The position numbers and the translations under genes are program-made. From contig NC_019678.1 in assembly GCF_000316665.1 (NCBI RefSeq), forward strand, positions 2,232,001 through 2,296,000: 64,000 nt of DNA, given 5' to 3'. This document shows, one piece after another, positions 24,887-34,318 of this stretch. The notes under the pieces are model-generated. The model made no database searches and was not told where the DNA came from. It saw only the letters and a list, made by a program, of their open reading frames with translations. Source of the stretch: Rivularia sp. PCC 7116 (GTDB lineage: Bacteria > Cyanobacteriota > Cyanobacteriia > Cyanobacteriales > Nostocaceae). Each line of letters starts with the position of its first letter. The first letter of the stretch is position 1.

Positions 24887-27655
24887 CTACACCTGATAAA
24901 CCTTTAATATTTCATCACCATAGTGATTAATCACCTTAACCGCAATCTTCCCAGGTTTACCGTTTTTATTTCGGGGTGAGTCAAAAGGACGGCTAATAGC
25001 AGAATAAAGGTCTAACCATGCATCTTGATCAACTTCTGCTTTCAGAGTTTTCCTAAGCTTTTCATAGGGTTTATTTGCTCCAGTAAAATAAGCATGACGT
25101 ACAAAAAAACTTTCACCGTTGTAGTTGGTGTCGATGAACCAGCAAGCAATATCATTTATTGAACTGCTGCGGATTTCGCCAGTGGTGGGGTCGTAAATAT
25201 CTAAACCCTTTAGTTCTACGGTAATTTTGCCATCATCAAGATGTTGGACTTCAATATCTGGTTCTCCAAAAACCATGAACAAGTTACCCGAACCAGTTTT
25301 TTTAAGTACTTCATCACCTAGAAGTAAATCGGGATTCATTTTAGTAACTAATACTTGTAACTTACCGTAGCGTTTAGATTCTTCGGATACGCCAGGGTCA
25401 AATGCAAAACCACAGACAATCAGCAAATCATAGCTTATCCCTTGTACTGCTTCTTTGGCTGCTTCTTTGATTTGGTCGGAGCCAACTGTACCGTATTCCG
25501 GACCAATAGAAACTGCAACTCGTTTTACCGTACCATCTTTTTCGGTATATTCTCCTTCTGCTTGTATCCATTCACTAGCATAAGGTTCAAGGGAATCAAA
25601 TTTCAGTCGTTCACCTTTCTTAGTATTTTGAACTCCTGCTTTCCTTAAGTTCTCAATAATCCTAAATTCAAACTGGTCAGATGCTTGCTGTGTGGCTTCT
25701 GCCTCTGAAGCTGGTTGTTCTGAGTTAGTAGAAAGGACACGGTGTGGTGATAAACTTTCTACAGTAAACGGACCTGTTACTCGTAACCGCTTTTTATCTT
25801 CGTAGGGTTGGTCGTAAAGGATTTCACTATCCGAATTGAGAGCGATAGATTCATCAATTTTTTTCTGACGTTCTTGTCTTAGCTTCCACCACTGCTGTAA
25901 TAGGTCTTTGGCTTCCTGCGACCATTTATTTTCTGGTTCTCTAGGTATTTCCCATTCTTCCCACTTTTTCTTAAGGAGTTTATTTAACTGGGTACTGATG
26001 GGTTCTAGTTTTTGTTGATACTTTTCGTGAATCGTATCGATTTCTGGATTGTTGGCGATCGCTTTTAAGGTGATGTGAGGTACGCGCTTATAAACAAAGC
26101 CTTTTTTGATGTCGTTTTCAGTTTTGATATTGGTTGGTGGTAATTTTGTGGTAATTTCTGTTTCTTTTTTTATACCCTCTGTGGAATCAGCAAGTAGGTA
26201 GTAGGGGAATTGGGCTGACATAAGACGGGTTCTAGCTAATGCTAAAGCTACGCGACTGGTATCGATGGTAATCCAGCGTCTTCCCCATTGTTCAGCGACG
26301 TAGGCTGTGGTAGCACTTCCCATAGTTGGATCGAGTACAATATCGCCTGGGTCAGTAGTCATCAAAATGCAGCGTTCAACAACTTTGGGGGATGTTTCGA
26401 CTACATAAGACTTTTGAGTGCCGAGTTGTACTGAGTCCCACCTGTCAGTTAGTGGAATTACAGGAAAATCATCAGAAAAACGTCGATAGCGTAAAACAGT
26501 ACCAAGTTTTTCGATGCGATCGCAAGATGCCAGTCTTTTTAGCCCTTCAACTGTTGTTTTCCAATGTGTACCATTTCTAGGATTGTATGTTTTACCTGCA
26601 AAGACAAATTTTTGCTCTTTATTACTATTCCCATCAGAGTACAAGGCAGAAAGTTGATAACGTTTAGATAGCTCTGGAATCTTTCCTGTAGATATTTCTT
26701 CTTTTTTTAATCTTCTTGTTGAGCCATCAGAAAAAAGCAATTGATCGTATCTATCGAGAGATTTTTCTCCAATTTCTCTCTGTTGAAAAAGTGGTCTAAA
26801 CTTTACTAAATCAATATTTTTAGAGTACCAAATTAAGTAGTCTAGTGTCGATGCAAGTATTTTTGAATCATGACCACTAGTCTTTTGAAAAGGAATAATT
26901 TTACAAAAGTTTTCCCTGCCGTAAACTTCATCCATCAAGCATCTAACGAGATGAACATTTTCATCACTAATTTGTACAAAAACACTACCAGTTTCTGTTA
27001 ATAACTCCCTCGCAACAACTAACCTATCTCTTAAATAACTCAAGTAAGAATGTATCCCTAATTCCCAAGTATCTCGAAAAGCTTTTACTTGCTCCGGTTG
27101 TCGGGTTGCTTCCTCAGCTTTACCATCTTTAACGTCTCGCTTACGAGTAGATACCTGCCAGTTTGAGCCAAACCTAATCCCATAAGGGGGGTCCATATAA
27201 ATTGTTTGCACTTTACCCCTTAACCCTTCCTTCTCAGCTAAAGAAGCCATCACCGACAATGAGTCACCTAGAATCATACGGTTAGTCCAACTAACCCCTT
27301 CTTTGTGTTGATAAAAATCAATTAATTTCTCAAATGCTAAACCATTAAAATCACCAAACAAACTTAATTGCTCTGCTTTTTCTTGTTTAGCCTGAGTACG
27401 AAAGTCTTCAATTAATGCTTGAGGATGAATTTTTTCTTGAATATAAATTGGAACTGCGGAAACTTCTAAATCTTCTTTATCCTGTTCGTCTTTCGTATTC
27501 CAAACTAACTGAGGGTCTAAAGATATATCGCGAGAATATAGTAAATTTGTAGGCTTTTTCTCTTCCTCTGATAAAAAATCGCGCAGTTCTTCTGTAGGAA
27601 TATTTGCTCTTTTCTCTTTATGCTTAACAGTATTAATTTGAGTTTTTTTAGACAT
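24887..27655 (-). CDS. Modification methyltransferase of a Res/Mod restriction system
   Basis: The 922-residue protein has an amino-MTase catalytic motif IYMDPPYGIRFG at about 152-163 and, later, the AdoMet motif DIVLDPTMGSATTAYVAEQW near 456. The order (DPPY before the AdoMet loop) is that of beta-class N6-adenine/N4-cytosine MTases, as in type III Mod subunits. The C-terminal 400 residues would carry target recognition and subunit contacts. It lies 59 bases downstream of the helicase-nuclease gene on the same strand. At 922 residues it is longer than typical Mod (about 600-700). Confidence 0.9.
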   Translation of the reverse strand: MSKKTQINTVKHKEKRANIPTEELRDFLSEEEKKPTNLLYSRDISLDPQLVWNTKDEQDKEDLEVSAVPIYIQEKIHPQALIEDFRTQAKQEKAEQLSLFGDFNGLAFEKLIDFYQHKEGVSWTNRMILGDSLSVMASLAEKEGLRGKVQTIYMDPPYGIRFGSNWQVSTRKRDVKDGKAEEATRQPEQVKAFRDTWELGIHSYLSYLRDRLVVARELLTETGSVFVQISDENVHLVRCLMDEVYGRENFCKIIPFQKTSGHDSKILASTLDYLIWYSKNIDLVKFRPLFQQREIGEKSLDRYDQLLFSDGSTRRLKKEEISTGKIPELSKRYQLSALYSDGNSNKEQKFVFAGKTYNPRNGTHWKTTVEGLKRLASCDRIEKLGTVLRYRRFSDDFPVIPLTDRWDSVQLGTQKSYVVETSPKVVERCILMTTDPGDIVLDPTMGSATTAYVAEQWGRRWITIDTSRVALALARTRLMSAQFPYYLLADSTEGIKKETEITTKLPPTNIKTENDIKKGFVYKRVPHITLKAIANNPEIDTIHEKYQQKLEPISTQLNKLLKKKWEEWEIPREPENKWSQEAKDLLQQWWKLRQERQKKIDESIALNSDSEILYDQPYEDKKRLRVTGPFTVESLSPHRVLSTNSEQPASEAEATQQASDQFEFRIIENLRKAGVQNTKKGERLKFDSLEPYASEWIQAEGEYTEKDGTVKRVAVSIGPEYGTVGSDQIKEAAKEAVQGISYDLLIVCGFAFDPGVSEESKRYGKLQVLVTKMNPDLLLGDEVLKKTGSGNLFMVFGEPDIEVQHLDDGKITVELKGLDIYDPTTGEIRSSSINDIACWFIDTNYNGESFFVRHAYFTGANKPYEKLRKTLKAEVDQDAWLDLYSAISRPFDSPRNKNGKPGKIAVKVINHYGDEILKVYQV

Positions 27656-27714
27656 AGTTCATTACTCTACTTATTAATAAAAAAATTGGATAAATAATTG
27701 ATTAGTAATCAGTA

Positions 27715-30700
27715 TTAAGCCGCTTGAAGATTGCCGACAGTAGACTGTTTACTGTAATCAGCGCTAATAAAAGTCCGAACAGTATTTTCTGCATCCCAAG
27801 GATCGGTAATTTCAATAAAATTCCATCGACCGAAACCACCGTGCCGATTAATTGCTGGTATCCAAAGATTACTAGTAGTTGCAACCTTAATTGCTTTGTC
27901 TCTTCTTGCTTCTCCAGATACTTCTACAATTAAATTCAACAAGTCACCTTGACCGTCATCAACTTTCACAATGAAATCAGGCATATAGTTCTTTTGCTGA
28001 CCTTTCAAGGTATAGGGAATTAAGAAACCAAGTCCTTGATTCTTGACATAACAAACTACTTCTTCCATGTCTTCTAATACCTGTGCCATCTTCTGTTCCC
28101 AACTATTAGTATCAGCAACAACATGAGAAATATGGCATTTATGAAGGTCGGTAATATAAGTTGGACGAGCGGTACTAAAGTCTACGTAACGAGTAGACCC
28201 CATCGGGTCATAAGGACGTAAAATCGGTTTTAAAGATTTTTCTTTTTCACCAGCAACTATAGCTTGATAAATACAATCTGAAGCATCATGGGCAAATTCA
28301 TTTAACAGTAATAATTGGGAATATGTTCCAGATTTATAGGTAACGCATTCTTTTATCCATTGCTTAGCTATCTGTAATACTTGAGGGAATAACCAAACTT
28401 GTACCTCAGAATCATCAAGAGAATAATTTTCTAGCTTTTCTTGCTTTTGAGTACCGTCTTGACGAAAATATTTCTCTAAAGTTAACTTTGCTAATAAAAA
28501 AGCGACTTCTTGTTCTCTGCGTGTTTTCAAGTCATCAAGAGTGTGAATACTTGATTTACCAATAATTGGAGCATTTTCGGTTTTGGTGGGTAAATTGTCT
28601 GTAGACAAAGAATATTTACAACCAGGTTTATTAAAATCTGGTGTCAGTTTTTGGCTCTTTATTTCGTAACGGTAGCCCAACAACCGAGGGAAAGTTATCT
28701 CATAATCAATTCGTTCTGGAAGTGCGCGGACGCGGGTAGGTAATGCTCCTCGTTTTGGTTGTTTATTAGAACCTGCACAAGGAATAAAGGCAAAGGGAAC
28801 ACCGTAGACTTCCGCATACTCTGGGGTAAAAGACTCAATTTCAATACTCTTACCATTGACGTTAATTTGATTAACGGTAGGAGTATAACTAATGCGTCTT
28901 AAACCTCTTCCTACAACTTGTTCGCATAAAAGCTGAGTACCAAATGCTCTCACCCCTAAAATGTGGGTAACTGTATTAGCATCCCAACCTTCGGTCAGCA
29001 TCGAAACTGAAACAACACAACGAATATGTTCGCCTAATTTACCGGATTTACCAACAGTGTTTAACACCTCACGTAACAAGTCTTCATTGGTAATTTTATC
29101 CGGGTCTTGACCTGGGTATCTTACCCGATAATCAGCTTTAAACTCTTCTATCTCCCGCGCAGCTAATTTCTTAAATTCATCGCTCATGGCTTCCCCAGAC
29201 TCTAACTGCTTGCTATCTACCAAAATAGTGTTAGGTCTAGCTGTCCAATTCCTATCTTTGACATTGTTAAATAAGGTTAATTGTCCAGGAGCTAAAACAG
29301 GTCTTTTGTCTGGGTAAACTTTACCAGTGTCCCAACCAGAGATATAGTCATAAACCATCTTGGAAACGCTAGTGTTGTTGCAAACTAAGATAAACACCGG
29401 GGGTGTTAATCCCTTACTCTGTGCATCAGTATTTTCTAACCACTGATGATAAAGATTTTCATAGTTACCATACAGTGTCCGTAATGCCCCTTCTAATTCT
29501 TTGGGTAACTTCGGTTCTGGTGTAGATGGCTCGCTTTCCTTCTTACTTCTCCCCTTTTTGGGTAAATGGTCGCGAATCAAATTCCAAATATTGCGATAAG
29601 TAGGCAATTCACCCTTCATACTATCGTCGGAAACTGGTACGCGGGGGATTTTGACAATACCAGATTCAATAGCATCAATTAAAGAAAAATCAGATACCAC
29701 CCAAGGAAATAATGTTCCTTCCTTGTAACCAGAACCCTTCAAGAAAAATGGAGTTGCAGAAAGGTCATAAACTACCTTTACCCCCAACTTCTGTTGTATT
29801 GCTTCTAACCCAGAAATCCAGATTCTAGCTTCCTCTTCGTTTTTCTTAGCTTCCTTTAAATCATCACCTTTATATTTTTCTTCATCACCACCAACACGAC
29901 GACGGTAACAGTGGTGTGCTTCATCATTAATGACAATAATATTTTTCTTTTTCCCCAGTCCCCGACATACCCTATTAACCATTTGGGATGGGGTTTCTGT
30001 AAATGGACTCTCTTTGTCTTGAATTAAAATGCTTTTAGTTAATTTACCAACATTAGTATGTTCTCTTAATTGAAAAGCATGATAGTTAGTGATAATAATC
30101 TTGGCTTTCTCTAAATCTGGCAATAAATCAGCAGGAACTAAATCTAACTTCTTATAATAATTTTCTGGGTCATTAGGCTGAATTACACGCAGGCGATCGC
30201 GAATTGTAATCCCTGGTGCTACAACTAAAAAAGTATCGCTAAACTTTTTAGATTGGGGGTTAGCAATCTTATTGAGCGAATGCCAAGCAATTAGCATCGA
30301 CATCAAAACTGTTTTACCAGTACCAGTTGCCATCTTCAACGCTTGACGAAATAGCAACGGATTAGCATCGTCTTTAAATTTGTTCAGATCATTTTCAATC
30401 CAAGTCTCCCCAGACTTTTTTGCAACTTCATTTATGTAAATAACTGTTTCTAAAGCCTCAATCTGACAAAAGAATAACCGTCTTTCTCGTTCTGGATTTG
30501 TCCAATGCTCTAATAACCGCCGCGTTATTGGTGTGATATTCGTATGACCGCGATAACCACCACACCGCCACGATGAAACGAGAATGCGAATATCATTAAT
30601 AAATTTATTTTCCTCTATTCGGTCTTGCGTCCATGAACCAAAATCAAGCTCTAGCTGCTTATCTTTTTTCTTAGGCTGGGCAATAGGAATAAAATATTGG

Positions 30701-30819
30701 CTTTTACGCCTTTGTTCAATAATATCGTTAGTAATACCATCATCACCAAAGCGAAAATGCCGTTGAGGTTCAGTAAATGGCGAATTAATAATTGGGTTTT
30801 CAATAATGACCTGTTCCAC
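27715..30819 (-). CDS. DEAD/DEAH helicase-nuclease (Res) of a type III-like restriction system
   Basis: The protein has Walker A MATGTGKTVLMSML (about 165), a DEAH-like motif VINDEAHHCYRR, SATPFFLKGS, a late helicase block (SMLTEGWDANTVTHILGVRA), and a C-terminal PD-(D/E)xK-like nuclease (MPDFIVKVDD...LIVEVSGE). It resembles the BPTD_3080 family of restriction endonucleases. The GTG at 30819 is taken as start because it begins EQVIIENPIINSPF, as I recall for homologs; the frame is open to an ATG at 30879. Res precedes Mod in one transcript. The canonical nuclease Lys is Ser here (E-V-S). Confidence 0.88.
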   Translation of the reverse strand: MEQVIIENPIINSPFTEPQRHFRFGDDGITNDIIEQRRKSQYFIPIAQPKKKDKQLELDFGSWTQDRIEENKFINDIRILVSSWRCGGYRGHTNITPITRRLLEHWTNPERERRLFFCQIEALETVIYINEVAKKSGETWIENDLNKFKDDANPLLFRQALKMATGTGKTVLMSMLIAWHSLNKIANPQSKKFSDTFLVVAPGITIRDRLRVIQPNDPENYYKKLDLVPADLLPDLEKAKIIITNYHAFQLREHTNVGKLTKSILIQDKESPFTETPSQMVNRVCRGLGKKKNIIVINDEAHHCYRRRVGGDEEKYKGDDLKEAKKNEEEARIWISGLEAIQQKLGVKVVYDLSATPFFLKGSGYKEGTLFPWVVSDFSLIDAIESGIVKIPRVPVSDDSMKGELPTYRNIWNLIRDHLPKKGRSKKESEPSTPEPKLPKELEGALRTLYGNYENLYHQWLENTDAQSKGLTPPVFILVCNNTSVSKMVYDYISGWDTGKVYPDKRPVLAPGQLTLFNNVKDRNWTARPNTILVDSKQLESGEAMSDEFKKLAAREIEEFKADYRVRYPGQDPDKITNEDLLREVLNTVGKSGKLGEHIRCVVSVSMLTEGWDANTVTHILGVRAFGTQLLCEQVVGRGLRRISYTPTVNQINVNGKSIEIESFTPEYAEVYGVPFAFIPCAGSNKQPKRGALPTRVRALPERIDYEITFPRLLGYRYEIKSQKLTPDFNKPGCKYSLSTDNLPTKTENAPIIGKSSIHTLDDLKTRREQEVAFLLAKLTLEKYFRQDGTQKQEKLENYSLDDSEVQVWLFPQVLQIAKQWIKECVTYKSGTYSQLLLLNEFAHDASDCIYQAIVAGEKEKSLKPILRPYDPMGSTRYVDFSTARPTYITDLHKCHISHVVADTNSWEQKMAQVLEDMEEVVCYVKNQGLGFLIPYTLKGQQKNYMPDFIVKVDDGQGDLLNLIVEVSGEARRDKAIKVATTSNLWIPAINRHGGFGRWNFIEITDPWDAENTVRTFISADYSKQSTVGNLQAA

Positions 30820-30879
30820 CGACCTATACCTTAAAAACAGCACATCAAAGCTGCGACTAATAGGTAAAATAAGGCGCAA

Positions 30880-31582
30880 AAATACGGCTAAATTTTATCA
30901 GTAATCGCAATATTATATCTGCGTAAGAAAAACTTACTTAGAAGTATATCTATCCAGTAACTTTTAAATATCCTTACCCAATTCGCAAAATTTTTTTAAA
31001 TGAGCTTGATGGGTTTGGCTAGTCACATTGTAAACGCTATAGTATCCGGAATTTTTTATACTGTCATGCTGTTGATTATACAGATAGAGGCTAAATTTGT
31101 GAAATTACAGGTATTGCAGAAGATATTTTTGTAAAAAATTTATAAAGCAGTCTTAAGTCAAGAATAATTTGCCAAAAAAGGCATTGCAAAAAATCAGTAT
31201 ATCTAAAGTTGTTCTTAAAAATTAAATCTAATAGTAAATATATTAATTATATAGCTTTTGCACTCCGTAAGTTCCTCAGTATTCTTAAGTGCTATCCCCT
31301 AAAATTTAAAACAGTTTTAGTTTTAATTAAATTTAATCGTCGAAATCAAGATTTTGGAGTTGTGTAAATAATTTGTATTAGTACAGTTACACTAATAAGG
31401 GTTATTTTCAACCCTCGTGTAATAGCGAACCGGAAGAATTAAAATAAATTATTCATATATCCACCAACATCAGAAATTTTAGAGCTATTCCCAAGTCAAT
31501 AATGTAGAACTACAAAATATTGTCAATGAGTGTTGGTGAATTACAACTTTGGAAATTGTACTAACAATCAGAATATTTACGC
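30880..31582. other. AT-rich intergenic region between Res and the C5 methyltransferase
   Basis: About 700 bases carry no convincing frame on either strand. Long A/T runs give many candidate promoters. The stretch near 31380-31450 (ACACTAATAAGGGTTATTTTCAACCC) has weak dyad symmetry. I see no insertion sequence or RNA gene here. Confidence 0.45.
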
Positions 31583-32389
31583 TTATTCGATGAGTGAGTA
31601 GAGGTAAAGTACTCGCTCCCAAACAATTTGAGCAAGCCGTACATCTAAACAATTTCCAAGGGCTGCTCGACGAGTGCGAGTAATTCCGTTGCCGCTCGGT
31701 GTTCCTGTGGGGATGTCCATCTGATTGGCAGACCGAACTGTAGTTCTAGCCACTCTGGATTGAAAATTTCCTTCTTGCCGATTAACCCAATTTTCTTGGC
31801 TCTGCCTTCCGATTTGGTATTTCCAGGAGGTCGCCCTTTCCCACTCCAGCTTAAGGCTCCTGGACGTGGCAACGAGTAAGAGTCTTTCTCCCGACCATTT
31901 AGTTCCAAACCTCGATGTTCCGACAACAATCCATTCTGAATCATACCCACATTCATAAAGCTGCCGGAGCATCTGTAGAAAATATGTTCCGGGTTTTTCT
32001 CCTGGGTACTGGGGAGCCGACAATAATCCGGGTACATTTTCGAGACAGAAGAATTTGGGTTGGACTCTAGCAACAAGTCGCAACACTGCGGGGATACAGT
32101 CGCGTTCATCGGCTCCTCCCCTTCGATGCCCTTCAAGGCTAAAGGGTTGACATGGCGGAGATGCGGTAATTGTGTCGATTTCTCCCTTTTGAATTCGGAG
32201 GTCGCGCACCGAGTTGTAGATTGGCACACCGGGGAACCGTTTTTGCAAGATTTCTTTACAAAACTCGTCGATTTCACAGAGTCCGCATAGTTGGACTTTT
32301 CCTGTGATAATTCCGGAGAGGGGGAAACCGGCTCCAATTCCGCTGCACAAGTCAAGCACTCGGAGTTTTCCTTTTCCCATTTCTTCCAT
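31583..32389 (-). CDS. C5-cytosine DNA methyltransferase (compact)
   Basis: At 268 residues, this enzyme has AdoMet motif I (LRVLDLCSGIGAGFPLSG, about 9-26), motif IV with catalytic Cys (TASPPCQPFSLEGH, near 73), motif VI (FFCLENVPGLLS), and motif X (RRAALGNCLDVRLAQ, near 241). The target-recognition part between motifs VIII and IX is short. It methylates the C5 of cytosine at an unknown site and has no adjacent nuclease, so it is a solitary or protective MTase. For about 745 bases it shares DNA with another same-strand reading frame (31645-32547). The local GC content is higher than in its neighbours. Confidence 0.88.
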   Translation of the reverse strand: MEEMGKGKLRVLDLCSGIGAGFPLSGIITGKVQLCGLCEIDEFCKEILQKRFPGVPIYNSVRDLRIQKGEIDTITASPPCQPFSLEGHRRGGADERDCIPAVLRLVARVQPKFFCLENVPGLLSAPQYPGEKPGTYFLQMLRQLYECGYDSEWIVVGTSRFGTKWSGERLLLVATSRSLKLEWERATSWKYQIGRQSQENWVNRQEGNFQSRVARTTVRSANQMDIPTGTPSGNGITRTRRAALGNCLDVRLAQIVWERVLYLYSLIE

Positions 32390-32547
32390 GCCTCCTCATA
32401 TTCGATTAAGGTGTCATAATCATCCGGTTCTGGTGGTTCAATACTGTCATCCCAAAAAATCAAAGGATTTCCATCGGAGTCAAGTTTGCGCGGCATTTCT
32501 CCAAAATGCGCCGGATTCCAACGGTCAGACTGAGAAATTTCTTTCAC
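31645..32547 (-). CDS. Overlapping-frame protein covering most of the methyltransferase gene
   Basis: The 300-residue frame starts 158 bases before the methyltransferase start and runs within it, in a different frame, for about 745 bases. Its N-terminus (SQSDRWNPAHFGEMPRKL, then EPPEPDDYDTLIEYEEAWKK) reads as real protein. Its C-terminus has LPRPGALSWSGKGRPPGNTK and FNPEWLELQFGLPIRWTSPQ. From memory, both resemble a conserved cyanobacterial mobile-element family whose C-terminus echoes the NPxW-x3-GxPxGW block of phage cytosine MTases. The middle (about 85-190) is Ser/Cys/Pro-rich and shows no fold. I cannot run a search, so coding status is strong at both ends and unproven in the middle. Confidence 0.65.
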   Translation of the reverse strand: MKEISQSDRWNPAHFGEMPRKLDSDGNPLIFWDDSIEPPEPDDYDTLIEYEEAWKKWEKENSECLTCAAELEPVSPSPELSQEKSNYADSVKSTSFVKKSCKNGSPVCQSTTRCATSEFKREKSTQLPHLRHVNPLALKGIEGEEPMNATVSPQCCDLLLESNPNSSVSKMYPDYCRLPSTQEKNPEHIFYRCSGSFMNVGMIQNGLLSEHRGLELNGREKDSYSLPRPGALSWSGKGRPPGNTKSEGRAKKIGLIGKKEIFNPEWLELQFGLPIRWTSPQEHRAATELLALVEQPLEIV

Positions 32548-32601
32548 TCCTGTTCTCCCATCTGTATTTGTTATGAAACTTTTGCACCCATTTAAACTTG
32601 T

Positions 32602-34239
32602 TTAGTTAGCCGAGCAAGATATATTTTCTCGCCATTTACGAAGCTGGTGATATATTTCAATCTCGTGGAAGGCTCGGTTTTCCCATATTAACGTACCTGG
32701 AAGCTTGATCTTATATACCCCATTCGCTATCTCCTTATACTCCTCTATTACACCCTCTTTCTTAGCCTTATTTAATACTCTGATACTATCCGGAGTAATA
32801 TCAATCACCCTTCGCTTTTGCTCCTTAGAAAGCGTATTCCAAGCTTGTTCCTTAATTTCTGGGTATTGGCTAAATATATTTCTAATATCTTCCCAATCTC
32901 CCTGTATCAAAGCATCGATTCCTTTATCAAGTGATGTCGCTTCCAACTCTAAATCCGATTCTTCGGGTTCGGACAAATATTCTTCTTGTAGTTCTTCAGC
33001 ACTTGTATAAAATCTAGACCTAGCTGTTTCTTTAATGACTTCCAACTCCGTCCAATGAAAATAATGATTGAAGCCATCAACCTTGACCAAAATGGGAGTG
33101 ATATTCTCCCCATTTAATCCGATTACCTTACCTTGTTTATTTTGAAGATTCCCTGTCTTGATTTCGACTGTAGCGGGTATATCGAAGCCCATAGATACCA
33201 GAGCATCGTTACGAACATCGGTGTCTACCCATGCCAACTCTTGCTCGAAGTTTTGATAATTCGCAAGATTAGCTCCCCAAGTTTCTCTCCACTGTGGATT
33301 ATGGTTATAAGCGTAATTAGAAAGATGCTTGAGCGATATCGTATCACGCCGAAGTATATTCGATATGGCATTCCATCTTTTATCTTGAGGAACTGCTGCT
33401 TCCCAACGTTGGCAAGACTCGACTATTAATTGACCACAATCCGGGCTGATTCTACCGATTTCATTGACCGAGACGATTAGTTGCTCATTTAATTGAAGCC
33501 ACTTCTCTTCGACAGTTTGACTTGAATCGTTTGGTGGGGTTTGTTGAGTATGACTGTCGTCTACTTCTTGAGTGCTATTTTCTTCTACATCATCTACATT
33601 TTTGGCAGCACTTTCAACAACTTCATCAGGTTCTTCTGCTTCTGTAATCTTTCGATACAAATCGGCGATCGCATTTCTGAGAATGTCTTGAGGTATTAAC
33701 CCATAATTATCCATTAATTTCTGAGTTAATAACCCCGTTTGTTCGTCAAACTCATACACAGGGGGGAATTGTGCGTAGCGCTCCCCTCTACAATTTCTAC
33801 GCCATATAGAAGGCTTACTTGGTAGCGCTGATTCTCTTTCCTTTTTAAGTTGCGCTTGCCTTTCCTTAATTAAATCATCAACATAACCACAAGTTAAATC
33901 TTCTTCGACTTCCGATAGCTGCTCAATTATTGGCTGATATTTTTCCGAACACAATCTTAGTAACTTTGTGATAGGAATTTGAAACAGAGCGTGGGGACGA
34001 TATGCAAAATCTTGGAAATTTTCTGCTAACTTGAGCGCTCGTCTCTCTTCGGTGCTGCCTTTATCCCAGCCAAACTCCGCCAGTAATTCTCGATATTCCC
34101 CTTTGCTATAAGCTCTCTTGTATTCCCATAGCAAGAAACTAGTATGAAGGTATTCTGCGGTACTTTTTTCGAGGTGTTTTACAGGGTTCGCATCAAGATT
34201 GTGAACCTGGTGATAAGTTGATTCAGAGAGTAGTTGCAT
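32602..34239 (-). CDS. Large unknown mobile-element protein
   Basis: The 545-residue hydrophilic protein has a helical N-terminal half (LLWEYKRAYSKGEYRELLAE near 37), an acidic linker (about 208-245, rich in Glu, Asp and Thr), and a second domain with SQYPEIKEQAWNTLSKEQKR near 460. It has no P-loop, nuclease or membrane motif I can identify. Its position between the methyltransferase pair and a HTH-like gene, all leftward, suggests a joint function in the element, perhaps in replication or regulation, but this is not shown. Confidence 0.62.
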   Translation of the reverse strand: MQLLSESTYHQVHNLDANPVKHLEKSTAEYLHTSFLLWEYKRAYSKGEYRELLAEFGWDKGSTEERRALKLAENFQDFAYRPHALFQIPITKLLRLCSEKYQPIIEQLSEVEEDLTCGYVDDLIKERQAQLKKERESALPSKPSIWRRNCRGERYAQFPPVYEFDEQTGLLTQKLMDNYGLIPQDILRNAIADLYRKITEAEEPDEVVESAAKNVDDVEENSTQEVDDSHTQQTPPNDSSQTVEEKWLQLNEQLIVSVNEIGRISPDCGQLIVESCQRWEAAVPQDKRWNAISNILRRDTISLKHLSNYAYNHNPQWRETWGANLANYQNFEQELAWVDTDVRNDALVSMGFDIPATVEIKTGNLQNKQGKVIGLNGENITPILVKVDGFNHYFHWTELEVIKETARSRFYTSAEELQEEYLSEPEESDLELEATSLDKGIDALIQGDWEDIRNIFSQYPEIKEQAWNTLSKEQKRRVIDITPDSIRVLNKAKKEGVIEEYKEIANGVYKIKLPGTLIWENRAFHEIEIYHQLRKWRENISCSAN

Positions 34240-34318
34240 GATATTATTTAAGTTCGTTTTTTGTTTAATTTTGGTCTTCCTTCAAGACCAATTTTTATTC
34301 ATCCGATTAAATCAAATA

